From Escarpia spicata (lineage: Eukaryota > Annelida > Polychaeta > Sabellida > Siboglinidae): a stretch of 64,000 nt of DNA. Positions within the stretch are counted from its first letter, which is position 1. Each line of letters begins with the position of its first letter. Below the pieces are notes generated by a model. It was not told the DNA's origin. It worked only from the letters and a program-made list of their open reading frames with translations, and did not search any database. The stretch is taken from NCBI GenBank assembly GCA_963995525.1, contig OZ023207.1:5667944-5731943 (forward strand), in the 5' to 3' direction. Shown here piece by piece: positions 1 to 12,284 of the stretch. The translations under genes and the position numbers were made by a program.

Positions 1-280
1 TGTCAATATTTCTCTTCTTAGCATTTAGAGATGGAAACTGTGTATCGCGTTTATGATCGGGGTGTTTCGTTATTAATTCCCCCAAGAAAATTGAAGGAAA
101 AAACCCTTCTAGTTCTAAAACAGCTGCATACATTGGAGGGTGACAATGAAGAAGGGACAAGGTCATTAACTTAGGGGAACTGGGAACATTTCATAAACAA
201 CTGAGTGACTATACGAACATACCTTTTTAAACAAACAACAGCTCAGGGGTTGTTTACAATTGTTGATATTTACCTATTCA
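1..280. other. left edge, no gene recognised
   Basis: No motif, repeat or convincing reading frame is visible before the retrotransposon homology begins near 281. The sequence is ordinary AT-rich DNA. Confidence 0.5.
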
Positions 281-953
281 TATGGACTGTACAAGTATGT
301 AAATCCTATTTCTACCATACACGTGATTTCCGCCGAATTCGGCGTCATTTGTCTTTATCTACTGCTAAAACAATATCAGTACCTCTAATTAGCAGTCGCC
401 TTGACTACTGCAACTCACTCCTAAACGATATTGCTAAAAAGTTAAACTCCAACGTGTACAGAATTGTTTAGCACATGTAGTACTAAAGCACCTCATTTCT
501 CACCATCTCTGCCCCTATTCAGACAGTTGCATTGGCTTCCAGTTGCATATCGAATACACTTCAAATTAGCCACTATCACATATCGTACCCTTTCTATGCA
601 ACACCCATCCTATTTGTTTAGTCTCCTTCGTTTTTCCGATATCCCCAGGATATTTTTGTTCCGAAAACCAAGCTTAATATCAGCAAACGTGGTTTTTCCT
701 GTAGCTGCACCCAAAATCTGGAATCAACTCCCTATCACTTTAAAATCATCTGAGACTATAAATACCTTTCTTAAAAACTGAAGACTTATTTAAAATTGCA
801 TTCCCACCCTAACCTCTGCGGTCCCTTGCTTTAATGACGACTCTTGCTTGTCCTTGTTAACGATTTTGCCCAATGATTCTTGTATGTTGCGCCTCTGAGC
901 TCAGATTCCTGGGGATTTAGGCGCTATTGAAGTTTGTCATTATTATTATTACA
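281..953 (+). pseudogene. 3' part of a CR1/L2-like LINE (reverse transcriptase C-terminus plus 3' UTR)
   Basis: This is a decayed non-LTR retrotransposon. It must be read in three frames. SRLDYCNSLL is in frame 1 from about 391, LQRVQNCLAHVV in frame 3 from about 447, and LHWLPVAYRIHFK followed by APKIWNQLPITLKS in frame 2 up to about 780. These are the usual landmarks of the C-terminal third of CR1/L2/Rex-type ORF2, after the polymerase palm, so catalytic YADD and the endonuclease are absent (5' truncation). The 3' UTR follows, with GCGCCTCTGAGC at 889 and an (ATT)n tail at about 938-952, typical of this group. At least two frameshifts make it non-functional. The same UTR motif recurs at 17.68, 20.15 and 55.3 kb. 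Clade assignment is from memory. Confidence 0.85.
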
Positions 954-2361
954 AATTCTCCCTCTCTCTGAATTAGTACTTTAAAGTAAATGTCCAGATT
1001 GAAAGCAAACAAACATACAAACATGTGTAATAATAACATAAATTAATATATAATTATAGAAATATTGTTCTTGAATGCTATACAATGTTTTATCAAATCT
1101 AAAAATAATGCTAACTATTTAAAATTATTACTTGACAAATGTAAATTCTACAAACTGATAAATGTGTATATAAATAGGTAAATAAAATAAATAAGATTCC
1201 ATAAGTAAATATATAAAATATTATATATATTTTTTTTAATCACATTACATTTAAATTTTAAAACACCCAACAATGACAGTAGGGCAGCATGTTAAATTAT
1301 CTAAGTTATAATAATTAAAATATTACGGTTATGTGTATCTTTCATAGCTATATGGCCATTCCCAGAGCTCTCAGTGTTTCTGAGATGACCCCCAGACAAA
1401 GCTATCAGCAAGGTGGAGAGTGGTTGTATTACACAGGTATTTTAGTGATTGTCCATTACTCAACTTGACCATAATTGACCAGTGGGTAATGAGTGGCTAG
1501 CCAAGTAATGACTAGAGTGGTCAAGTGTTAATTAGTCTAATTCATCCTGCCAGCTGTGGTCTCCTGGGACCTGAACTGACCAGGTCAGGTCTGTTACTGG
1601 GGGCTTGAGGGGGGCTATGGAAGGGACTTTGAAGAGCTATTGGGGGGCTAAGGAGGGCTGAGGTGGGCTGTGGAATGCTGTGGAATTGCATTTTATGCCA
1701 AATTATGATAAATTCTGCTATAATAACATGCCCATAAAATGTGTTTAAGATGTTGAAATTAAATAAATAAATAATTATGTTAAAATGTATTTCATTATAT
1801 CCAAATGTGTTGTTTTAATTATCTCACTTCACTTCTTGATACAAACCTTGTAGCTTTCTCCCGCAACCTTTGTTGATGTTCCTGTTATTTTTTCTGCAGC
1901 TTTTTTCGTAGCAAACGGTTCACTTTTTTGTTTGCTTTTTTACTGTCTTCCTGATTACAAATACATCCTTTTAAATCCATTCACAAATTCCTGTACAGGG
2001 TAACATGAGATTCATCCCACCCACGAGCTACCGCCCTCCCACACCTGCCCATAACAACCCTCTCAAGTTTCTTTCTCCACCCCATAAACAAGTCCCCGCC
2101 CTTTGCAAAACCCTCTCTCTTAACCACACCCTATCCTTTTCCACTACTGTCTCCCCTAGATACCCAGGGGGAGGGGGCAATGTAGAGAGGAAACAAAAAC
2201 AGGGTTCATCATTATATACTTGCATTTTAAAACATGTTTTATGTATGTTTTAAAGCATGAATTTGGGGGATTCATGTTCATTCTGTGTGCCATGGTAAAG
2301 TTCAATGCCTTTCAGTTAACTGCTCCACACTGTCCACAATTCTTCCCTGTTGCAATCAGTC
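954..2361. other. no gene; AT-rich spacer
   Basis: From 954 to 1320 the DNA is very AT-rich. From 1340 to 1690 it is less so, with short GGGGGCT-type reiterations near 1600-1660. Reading frames at 2005-2253 and on the opposite strand are short, pyrimidine-biased and resemble nothing I know. Confidence 0.5.
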
Positions 2362-2363
2362 AT

Positions 2364-2478
<115 letters not shown>

Positions 2479-2611
2479 CACGCTGACACTGCCATCACAC
2501 ACATTGCTGCATTAACTGGTCAGTGTCAAACCACTTTTGCAACAAATGTTTCTAAATTCTGAATCCCAGCTAGTAAATATTTAAACAACTTTCAGGGAAC
2601 AACAATCTGGT

Positions 2612-2672
2612 AATTCAATTCAAACACCTTTATTGTCCCTCACGGGGAAATTATCTTGTGTTGTTCGCTATT
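2612..2672 (-). mobile_element. short LINE 3' tail
   Basis: Read on the minus strand, this is a CCCGTGAGGGACAATAAAGG core followed by a TTGAATTGAATT tail. I associate this form of 3' end, an ATAAAGG signal followed by a short reiterated tail, with L2/Rex-type LINEs or SINEs that borrow their tails. No coding part is attached, so the assignment is tentative. Confidence 0.45.
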
Positions 2673-3495
2673 TAACTTGGTAATTTGTTAAAGTCAACAG
2701 CCGGGCCAACATTTACTCTTCAAACCAATAAACTTGTCAGCCACATGATTTTCAAGACAAGGAAAACAACATCATCACATAAATTTATGTATAATCATAT
2801 TCATGTAAATATTCCCAAATTTTTCTGGCAATTTCACAAAATCTATGTATTATAGTGGATATTAGGTAAGTTTACCTTTCCGCTAAATTAATTTTAAATG
2901 AGACAAACAATAACAAATATTAAGAAGGGCATCTTTAAAGTGAAAAGCAAACACCAATAAACATGTGCCAAGGAGGGGTCCCTGGAAACCCCCTCCCTGC
3001 TGAAACCAACCACCCCAGGGCAGACTGAATTTGACAGAAATTAAATTTAAACAGAGCGCTAAACTGGTTATAAAGTTGTTTAAGTCTTCCGCTAGAAAGT
3101 TCCACGACCTGAGACAACGTTCCACGGAGCTGAGACATCTACCCCCCCCCGCTGTGAACACATCACATCAACATCAAAAACGACCTGGCACCATGAGAGA
3201 GAGGGTCCTGGCCATGTTTACACGTAATCCATCCATGCTGTGCGATGACTGGCCACGATGACTGGCACGGAAAAAATGAAAAGTGAAAGAAGAAAGATAG
3301 ATACGACCGACGGATTCGTTGTAAACTGAAACGGCACACAGTGGTCTGTTGTCACCTCAGAGGCAAGGTACAATGTCCTCATACTTCCTACTGTCATCAG
3401 TAAACCACTTGTCACATGACACATCTCTTAACTTGTCAGAATAAATCACTACGCTAATGACAAGTTCAAAGAAGGTTGCACAAGACTAAAAACCT
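2673..3495. other. no gene recognised
   Basis: Mixed-composition DNA with short overlapping reading frames on both strands (about 2883-3424). They share no motif with a known family. Confidence 0.45.
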
Positions 3496-3845
3496 GGGTA
3501 TTCAACTCAACACCTGGACATTCAGCACCAGGACATTCAACACCTGGACAATCAACTCAATACCTGGGCAACCAAATCAACATTTGGACATTCAACACAT
3601 GGACAATCAAATCAACACCTGGACATTCAACTAAAAACCTGAACTTTCAACTCAACACCAGGACATTCAACTCAACACCATGACATTCAACTTAACACCA
3701 GGACATTCAACTTAACACCTGGACATTCAACTTAACACCTGGATATTCAACTCAACACCAGGACATTCAACTTAACACCTGGACATTCAACTTAACACAT
3801 GGACATTCAACATAACACCAGGACATTCAACATAACACCAAGACA
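3496..3845. repeat. 20-bp minisatellite
   Basis: Around 17 degenerate copies of a 20-bp unit built on ACATTCAACTCAACACCAGG. Some units have CATGG or CTGG in place of CAGG, and the left units are the more diverged. Confidence 0.9.
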
Positions 3846-4507
3846 ATTATATGCCTGTCGTTAGTGTACCTGACTGAACATAAAAATAGCTGAATTCGTC
3901 AATTCAAGAAATACAGAAACGCCCAGTTACCCGCATCAACCCATGGTCTTGGTAAACAGAAGGCTTTGTAAGAGCATTAAATTAACATTTTACACAAGAT
4001 TGATTTTAGCTGTGGAACACAGAAATATTTTTCATAACAGGCACAACTAGGCCAAACCACCAATGTCACAATTGCTATAATTATACGGGGAACTATGTAA
4101 CTTGTGTGAAAGAACAAAGAGAGTGTTGTGCATCTCAAGTAAGGTGTGTTGATTCCCTGGTGTACGCAAAGTCAACGACCAGTTAAAGACGCCCCAACAT
4201 TTCAACGTTTTTTTCATTTATCTCAATTCAAATTCATTTTGTGAAAAAGCAAACCTACCTAGTATCCACTACAAACTGCTGATTTCTGTAAGGAACCTAG
4301 TTTTGGTGAAATCACAAGACACATAACTAACTTATTAAATGTTTACCCAAGCATTAATGCAAGTATTTATTCTCAACTTTGGAATATTCACAATTATGGA
4401 TTTCTCTCTGTTGATGTTGTCAACATTAGTTGCTCTCTTGAAAACTACATCGCCAACAAGTTCAGTGATTTGAAAACTAATTATCACAGTGACAACTGAC
4501 TTATGCA
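3846..4507. other. no gene recognised
   Basis: Unique-looking AT-rich spacer between two minisatellites. The 64-codon minus-strand frame at 4335-4529 has no recognisable feature. Confidence 0.45.
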
Positions 4508-5155
4508 AATTACCAGATGTAATGACCAAAGTAAATTCTTTCGACTATTAAATTACCAAATCTAACGACCAAAGTCAATTCTTTCGACCATTAAATTACC
4601 AAATCTAACGACCAAAAAAGTCAATTCTTGCGACCATTAAATTACCAAATCTAACGACAAAGTCAATTCTTTCGACCATTAAATTACCAAATCTAACGAC
4701 CAAAGTCAATTCTTTCGACCATTAAATTACCAAATCTAACGACCAAAGTCAATTCTTTCGACCATTAAATTACCAAATCTAACGACCAAAAAGTCAATTC
4801 TTGCGACCATTAAATTACCAAATCTAACGACAAAGTCAATTGTTTTGACCATTAAATTACCAAATCTAACGACCAAAGTCAATTCTTTCGACCATTAAAC
4901 TACCAAATCTAATGACCAAAGTCAATTCTTTCGACCATTAAATTACCAAATCTAACGACCAAAGTCAATTCTTTCGACCATTAAATTACCAAATCTAATG
5001 ACCAAAGTCAATTCTTTTGACCATTAAATTACCAAATCTAACGACCAAAGTCAATTCTTTCAACCATTAAATTACCAAATCTAACGACCAAAGTCAATTC
5101 TTTCGACCATTAATTTACCAGATCTAATGACCAAAGTCAATTCTTTTGACCACTT
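4508..5155. repeat. 43-bp tandem repeat
   Basis: About 15 copies of a 43-bp unit containing TTACCAAATCTAACGACC and AGTCAATTCTTTCGACC. A variant unit with AAAAAGTC and CTTGCGACC appears near 4610 and again near 4795, which hints at a local multi-unit duplication. Confidence 0.95.
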
Positions 5156-5872
5156 CTTATGAAGCCGCCTTTACATATCACATTATTTACACACCACATA
5201 TTTGGACACCAAAGATCCAGAATTGCGATGGACTATACGAGGTGAGGGAACAGCTCCCAGTCGGAATGGACATAATTATTAGAATAAATTGTCAATCTCC
5301 TCATATTGACTATCTATATTTATTTCCCCAGAACCAATTTAACGTTAAAATGTTAATGTAGTTCACAATTTGTTTGACACTTCTCAAAATCAACCATAAT
5401 CGACTGCACCCTGCTCGAATATATTTGTTAAATTCTGTCATTTCTGTCTCCAGGAAATCGGCATACCGGATGCATCCAACCACAATGGTATCCCAAACAC
5501 CTACATCATGACGTCATGCACAGAATCACGCATGTCAACTAAAACCAGTCATCCATTTGTAAATTCCACAGGGGTACAGTGGAGCAAACCATTTTAAGGA
5601 AAACCAAATACTGCCAAACTTGTGTTCTGCCTCAACATGGCCAGCACTTTATTGACATGCGAGGATGTCAAGTTGTGGCCTGTCCCCCGAAGTGCAGGCA
5701 CAATCTCAAGTACTACAGAGTTCTCCCTAAAGTTCTACAGCTTACAGGTGACAACTGGTGCAGTAGCTGAACACAAGACACAACCAACAAACACTCGTAT
5801 ATAACCACCTCTCTCACTGACTCCCCAAACTAGACTCCATGGACAGCCCTCCTTCCCATCAGTTGTTCCCTC
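5156..5872. other. no gene recognised
   Basis: Unique-looking spacer with short reading frames at 5146-5361 and 5579-5804. None has a recognisable domain or a convincing splice context. Confidence 0.4.
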
Positions 5873-7800
5873 CCTCATACCCTAATCCTTGCTTATATGA
5901 TACATCATCCCTGCTTCCCAAGTATATGATACCTTATCCCTGCTTCTTGCTTATATGATACATCATCCCTGCTTCCCAAGTATATGATACCTTATCCCTG
6001 CTTCTTGCTTATATGATACATCATCCCTGCTTCCCAAGTATGATACCTTATCCCTGCTTCTTGCTTATATGATACATCATCCCTACTTTCCAAGTAAATG
6101 ATACCTTATCCCTGCTTCTTGCTTATATGATATATCATCCCTGCTTCCCAAGTATATGATACCTTATCCCTGCTTCTATGATACATCATCCCTGCTTCCC
6201 AAGTATATGATACCTTATCCCTGCTTCTTGCTTATATGATACATTATCCCTGCTTCCCAAGTATATGATACCTTATCCCTGCTTCTATGATACATCATCC
6301 CTGCTTCCCAAGTATGATACCTTATCCCTGCTTCTTGCTTATATGATACATCATCCCTGCTTCCAAAGTATGATACCTTATCCCTGCTTCTTGCTTATAT
6401 GATACATCATCCCTACTTTCCAAGTAAATGATACCTTATCCCTGCTTCTATGATACATCATCCCTGCTTCCCAAGTATATGATACCTTATCCCTGCTTCT
6501 TGCTTATATGATATATCATCCCTGCTTCCCAAGTATATGATACCTTATCCCGGCTTCTTGCTTATATGATACATCATCCCTACTTCCCAAGTATATGATA
6601 CCTTATCCCTAATCCTTGCTTATATGATACATCATCCCTGCATCCCAAGTATATGATACCTTATCCCTGCTTCTTGCTTATATGATATATCATCCCTACT
6701 TCCCAAGTATGTGATACCTTATCCCTGCTTATATGATACATCATCCCTGCTTCCCAAGTATATTTTACCTTATCCCTGCTTCTTGCTTATATGATATATC
6801 ATCCCTACTTCCCAAGTATATGATACCTTATCCCTGCTTCTTGTTTATATGATATTTCATCCCTGCTTCTCAAGTATATGATACCTTATCCCTGCTTCTT
6901 GCTTATATGATACCTTATCCTTGCTTCTTGCTTATATAATATATCATCCCTGCTTCCCAAGTATATGATACCTTATCCCTGCTTCTATGATGCATCATCC
7001 CTGCTTCCCAAGTATATGATACCTTATCCCTGCTTCTTGCTTATATGATACATCATCCCTACTTCCCAAGTATATGATACCTTATCCCTGCTTCTTGTTT
7101 ATATGATACATCATCCCTGCTTCCCAAGTATATGATATCTCATCCGTGCTTTCCAAGTATATGATACCTCATCCGTGCTTCCCAAGTATATGATACCTCA
7201 TCCGTGCTTCTTGCTTATATGATACCTTATCCCTGCTTCTTGCTTATATAATATATCATCCCTGCTTCCCAAGTATATGATACCTTATCCCTGCTTCTAT
7301 GATGCATCATCCGTGCTTCCCAAGTATATGATATCTCATCCGTGCTTCCCAAGTATATGATACCTCATCCGTGCTTCCCAAGTATATGATACGTCATCCG
7401 TGCTTCCCAAGTATATGATACGTCATCCGTGCTTCCCAAGTATATGATACGTCATCCGTGCTTCCCAAGTATATGATATGTCATCCGTGCTTCCCAAGTA
7501 TATGATACGTCATCCGTGCTTCCCAAGTATATGATACCTCATCCGTGCTTCCCAAGTATATGATACGTCATCCGTGCTTCCCAAGTATATGATACCTCAT
7601 CCGTGCTTCCCAAGTATATGATACGTCATCCGTGCTTCCCAAGTATATGATACCTCATCCGTGCTTCCCAAGTATATGATACCTCATCCGTGCTTCCCAA
7701 GTATATGATACGTCATCCGTGCTTCCCAAGTATATGATACCTCATCCGTGCTTCCCAAGTATATGATACGTCATCCGTGCTTCCCTAGTATATGATACGT
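5873..7800. repeat. 29-bp tandem repeat with a dimeric left half
   Basis: About 66 units. In the left two thirds two unit types alternate, one with CTTCCCAAGTATATGATACC and one with CTTCTTGCTTATATGATACA, giving a 58-bp dimer period with many deleted units. From about 7130 rightward the array turns into nearly uniform 29-bp monomers (TCATCCGTGCTTCCCAAG) with alternating GATACGTC and GATACCTC. The homogeneous right end looks like the most recent amplification. Confidence 0.95.
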
Positions 7801-8640
7801 CATGAACAGACACAGACAACTTAATACATTCATATATTTGTTGAACACTCACCAAATTAAAATCTGTCTGAAAATGTACACTGCAAGTATGACAGTAGAC
7901 AATGAAAAATGCAAACAAATGATATCTACAAATCCCCTTTCCGCATCCAGCCCAACCATCCACCAAATTCCGCCATTCTGTGCTAACATTCACACACAAG
8001 AAACATAACTTGTTTTGACAATGATAGTGTTCTTTTTTTTGCCGAAGTATAATTTTACCATCATACAAACTACTCCTATCAATCGAAGTCGATATGTGAC
8101 TCACCTCCAAATCTGTTCTCTCTTTCTATCCAAGCACGCTGCGTACGACTGACAAATACAACGCTGAGCACAGAAAACGCCTTACATTGCCCACAAAATC
8201 ACCTTTCTGACAGCAGATGCCACAACGGCATCAGAACCTCCGCAAAAAGAAACCTGGCTCCTGTCTGCCGCCTGCCACAATGTTTCATCTCCTGCAAACT
8301 AGGTCAACTGAAAACATAGACCTCTATTTTTATTCCTGTCAAACAGGATGTACCCACAGCCAGGCACTGAACATGCAGGGAATGACGCAACTAAGCAATG
8401 CCAGGAGGGAAGGAGGCACCCAATAATGCTCCCAACTTCTTCACCTCTTCCTCCATGGTCTGCAGTGGCAATCTTGTCCCTTGAGGGACCTTCATTTCCC
8501 ACGCCCTGTGAGGGCCCAGTCAGGGTGTAATAACAGCTTGTTATCATCCAAGCCGACTTAACTGCTGCTGATCTTGCCTGATAAAATATTTCTTACTTTG
8601 ATTTAACTTAATGTCATCGTTCATAAATGTATGCATATAT
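7801..8640. other. no gene; contains one isolated monomer of a distant satellite
   Basis: Unique-looking DNA. Positions 7874-7898 are the exact reverse complement of 25 bases of the 34-bp unit that forms the array at 13.8-14.9 kb. The 122-codon minus-strand frame ending at 7742 starts in this segment and runs into the 29-bp array, and it resembles nothing known. Confidence 0.5.
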
Positions 8641-8835
8641 ATATAATATACATATATATGTATATTATATATGGTTGTTATTGGGTTCATGTCTACGTTA
8701 ATGTCCAATCTCTAAGCTGACTGTGAGAAGACTGTGTGTGCGAATGGCGTACACGCATGCATACATGCGTGTATGTTAGGTGAGCTTATGTGTGCAGAGT
8801 GCATCCACATGTGCATGAATCGCATGCATGTGTGT

Positions 8836-8882
<47 letters not shown>

Positions 8883-8910
8883 CATGTGCGTGCGTGCGTG
8901 CGTGTGTGTC
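8641..8910. repeat. AT palindromic stretch followed by (TG)n and (TGCG)n
   Basis: ATATATATAATATACATATA at 8638-8672 is self-complementary. A purine/pyrimidine alternating tract follows, with TG runs at about 8829-8878 and TGCG units to about 8908. It has Z-DNA-type composition. Confidence 0.9.
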
Positions 8911-9305
8911 AATGTTCTCTTCATATGTGAATTATGGGTGAAATAATGTAATCTCCCTTGGAGTAGTACCACACGGACCTGACCCGTCCTCCATCAGTCA
9001 TAAGCACCACACCATCCAATAACATAAACTGCTCTGACATTTCAACAGCAATTGTCTGTTCCATTACTCATTACGAACCTGGCAGTCTGCTGAATTGGTT
9101 GTCTTCAATGTGGGAATATTGCGACTGCACTGAACATAAGTAGCAAAAATAACTGGCGTCTGTTATCATGTCAATACAGTTGTCTATAATCTTAATAATT
9201 TTTACATTTCGTAGAAGAAAATATTCAAATTACAGACATTTATTAAATGCAATATATGGTACACAATTTCAACCTATTTAGTCTTAGGAACATAGTATTA
9301 ACTGA
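8911..9305. other. no gene recognised
   Basis: Unique-looking spacer without a convincing reading frame or repeat. Confidence 0.5.
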
Positions 9306-10118
9306 TATAAAAACAAGGAACAGACTGCCAGTCACTGCCTCCCTTTAATGCAAAACAAGGAACAGACTGCCAGTCACTGCCTCCCTTTAATGCAAAACAA
9401 GGAACAGACTGCCAGTCACTGCCTCCCTTTAATGCAAAACAAGGAACAGACTGCCAGTCACTGCCTCCCTTTAATGCAAAACAAGGAACAGACTGCCAGT
9501 CACTGCCTCCCTTTAATGCAAAACAAAGAACAGACTGCCAGTCACTGCCTCCCTTTAATGCAAAACAAGGAACAGACTGTCAGTCACTGCCTCCCTATAA
9601 TGCAAACCAAGGAACCGACTGCCAGTCACTGCCTCCCTTTAATGCAAAACAAAGAACAGACTGCCAGTCACTGCCTCCCTTTAATGCAAAACAAGGAACA
9701 GACTGCCAGTCACTGCCTCCCTTTAATGCAAAACAAGGAACAGACTGCCAGTCACTGCCTCCCTTTAATGCAAAACAAGGAACAGACTGCCAGTCACTGC
9801 CTCCCTTTAATGCAAAACAAAGAACAGACTGCCAGTCACTGCCTCCCTTTAATGCAAAACAAGGAACAGACTGTCAGTCACTGCCTCCCTATAATGCAAA
9901 CCAAGGAACCGACTGCCAGTCACTGCCTCCCTTTAATGCAAAACAAAGAACAGACTGCCAGTCACTGCCTCCCATTAATGCAAAACAAGGAACAGACTGC
10001 CAGTCACTGCCTCCCTTGAATGCAAAACAAGGAACAGACTGCCAGTCACTGCCTCCCTTTAATGCCAAACAAGGAACAGACTGCCAGTCACTGCTTCCCT
10101 TGAATGCAAAATACCTTT
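9306..10118. repeat. 42-bp tandem repeat with a 294-bp higher-order period
   Basis: About 19 units of 42 bp, each containing AACAGACTGCCAGTCACTGC. A distinctive pair of variant units (CTGTCAG, then CCCTATAATGCAAACC) occurs at 9577 and again at 9871, exactly 294 bp or seven units apart. The preceding AAAGAAC variant is also 294 bp from its partner. Because 42 is divisible by three, one plus-strand frame stays open (9348-10019) and spells a 14-residue reiteration beginning MQNKEQTASHC. I regard this as a by-product, because there is no unique N- or C-terminal part. Confidence 0.95.
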
Positions 10119-10231
10119 TAAAGTGAAGTGTCCTATCAAGTTGTTGCTTTTGGCTACATTCATTCTAAACGACCAATAAATAAACATGGCAGAAACCTAC
10201 AGTTGCAAAAAAGTGCTTTCCCTGATTTTGG

Positions 10232-10925
10232 AAGGTGGGAGGGTGGGAGGATGGGAGTGAAGGAGGTTGGGAGTGTGGGAGTGAAGGAGGTTGGGAGTGA
10301 GGGGGGTTAGAGGGTGGGAGCGAGGGGTGGCAGAGTGTGAGCAAGGGTGGGTGGGATGGTCGGAGGGTGAGAGTGAGGGAGGGTGAGAGTGAGGTAGGGT
10401 GGGAGTGAGGGAGGGTGGTAGTGAAGGAGGGTGGGCGTGAGGGGGGTGGGAGGGTGGCAGAGTGTGAGCAAGGGTGGGTGGGATGGTCGGAGGGTGAGGG
10501 AGGGTGGGAGTGAGGGAGTGAGGGAGGGTGAGAGTGAGGTTGGGTGGGAGTGAGGGAGTGTGGGAGTGAGGAAGGTTGGGAGTGAGGGAGGGTGGGAGTG
10601 AGGAAGGATGGGAGTGAGGTAGGGTGGGAGTGATGGAGGGTGGGAGTGAGGTAGGGTGGGAGTGAGGGAGGGTGGTAGTGAAGGAGGGTAGGCATGAGAG
10701 GGGTGGGAGGGTGGGAGTGAGGGGTGGCAGAGTGTGAGCAAGGGTGGGTGGGATGGTCGGAGGGTGAGAGTGAGAGGGTGGGGGTGAGGGAGTGTGAGAG
10801 TGAGGTAGGGTGGGAGTGAGGGAGGGTGGAAGTGTGGAAGGGTGGGAGTGAGGTAGGGTGGGAGTGAGGGAGGGTGGGAGTGAGGTAGGGTGGGAGTGAA
10901 GGAGGGTGGGAGTGAGGGAGGGTAT
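10232..10925 (+). repeat. G-rich minisatellite (about 15 bp unit)
   Basis: The unit is approximately GGGAGTGAGGGAGGGT and the plus strand is strongly purine-rich. A longer block with GGTGGCAGAGTGTGAGCAAG recurs near 10326, 10454 and 10726, so shorter units are nested in larger duplications. Closely spaced GGG runs could form G-quadruplexes on the plus strand. Minus-strand Ser/Pro/His/Thr frames are by-products. Confidence 0.93.
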
Positions 10926-11644
10926 GATGGTAACAGGAAGGTGATTGATGGAACTTACAACCAGATACATAAGTGCCCTACCAAACACAACAATAGAGAG
11001 AAAATAAATTAGGAAATGTAAAATTTGTCAGTGCTGGCAAAATGCATTACACATGAAAGGGAATAAAAACACCTATTGCTTGAATTCATGTTATATTACA
11101 TCCTGCTATCTATTTCCACGTCCACCAAGCCCAAAAAATTCAATGAATTAGAAATTCCACATTTTATGCTGTGCATCCGGACATTTTCAAATATGCATAT
11201 TTTTGGCGCGCTTTTCGGGATGCCGAGATGACGTCACTTATGACTCAAACTCGCATCAGGCCAACCCTTTCCGTGCATTCAGAGCATGTTTACAAGTATA
11301 GCTTTTGGGTCGAAACGAGCGTCAGAATGAGTTATTGTGCAATATTCCGACGTAATACAAACACTAGTCATCATAGAGGAACAAGCAGTTATCTTACGGT
11401 TCCACATGAATCAAATTTTATTCAAAACAACGAATGCGAATGGGCCTACAAATCGACTAGGTTTCGCCGAGCTTGGGCTTGTTTTCCGAATAATTATATA
11501 TTGAATGCAACCAACGGTAGATAATTTACACCAATAAACATACATAGCAAACATATATTGTATCCAGCCACAGAAAGTAACGTGTATAATCTCATAATAT
11601 CACTAGAAAATCGGTATATGAAGCAGGAGTTGTACAATTTATCT

Positions 11645-11732
11645 GGTGCCGCTAGCTCAGTGGGTAGGCACGTTGGTTTCTTGTAATTTATTTTACAATC
11701 GAGTGCCGCCGGTTCAATCCTGACAGCATGCA
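11645..11732 (+). repeat. tRNA-like pol III box block in the left arm of copy A
   Basis: An A-box-like GCTAGCTCAGTGGGTAGGCA and a B box GGTTCAATCC (about 11711) are spaced as in a tRNA with an extended middle. Between them TTGTAA and TTACAA can pair as a small hairpin. The acceptor stem does not pair properly, so this is a tRNA-derived relic rather than a tRNA gene. Confidence 0.65.
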
Positions 11733-12194
11733 AACCATTGATTTTCTTTACACTTTTTTTGTTTATGTTTTCACGAAGTAATATAAACCAAATAATTTTA
11801 TACTGTAATGCACTGTTTGTAAATAATTTTTATTTTTGATGTAATTATTTATTCGCTAAAAAAATGAAAATATGGTAACTATATAACGATGTTTCTAAAT
11901 TTTATTTATCCAAACAAATATAATGTAATGGATATATAATTTAGTAATTGTAAATTATTGTACGGTAATATATTGTAATTATATATGTGAAAACAGATTG
12001 TGATCTGTCTGGATAAATAAAATTTAGAAACATCGTTATATATATATGACCATATTTTCATTTTTGTGGCGAATAAATAATTACAACAAAAATTACAAAA
12101 TGTTTACAAACAGTGCATCATAGTATACTAAATGATTTGGTTTATATTACTTCGTGAAAACATTTTAAAAAAAGTGTAAAGAAAATCAATGGTT

Positions 12195-12284
12195 TGCATG
12201 CTGTCAGGATTGAACCGGCGTCGCCCGATTGTAAAATAAATAACAAGAAACCAACGTGCCTACCATCTGAGCTAGCGGCACCAA
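12195..12284 (-). repeat. tRNA-like pol III box block in the right arm of copy A
   Basis: This is the inverted counterpart of the block at 11645. On the minus strand it reads GCTAGCTCAGATGGTAGGCA, and further on GGTTCAATCC. As in the left arm, the tRNA fold is incomplete. Confidence 0.65.

Noticed and set aside
9348..10019. 223-codon frame of 14-residue repeats
   Set aside because: The 42-bp period keeps it open, and it starts and ends inside the array.
10165..10988. Ser/Pro/His/Thr-rich minus-strand frames, mucin-like
   Set aside because: Translation of the G-rich minisatellite; no signal peptide or unique domain.
11171..11524. 117-codon gene conserved in four foldback arms
   Set aside because: Conservation is explained by the repeat itself. 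The antisense frame is equally conserved, and one copy is interrupted.
11645..11732. Functional tRNA gene in the foldback arm
   Set aside because: No acceptor stem, and present in the inverted arm and in copy B, hence a repeat component.
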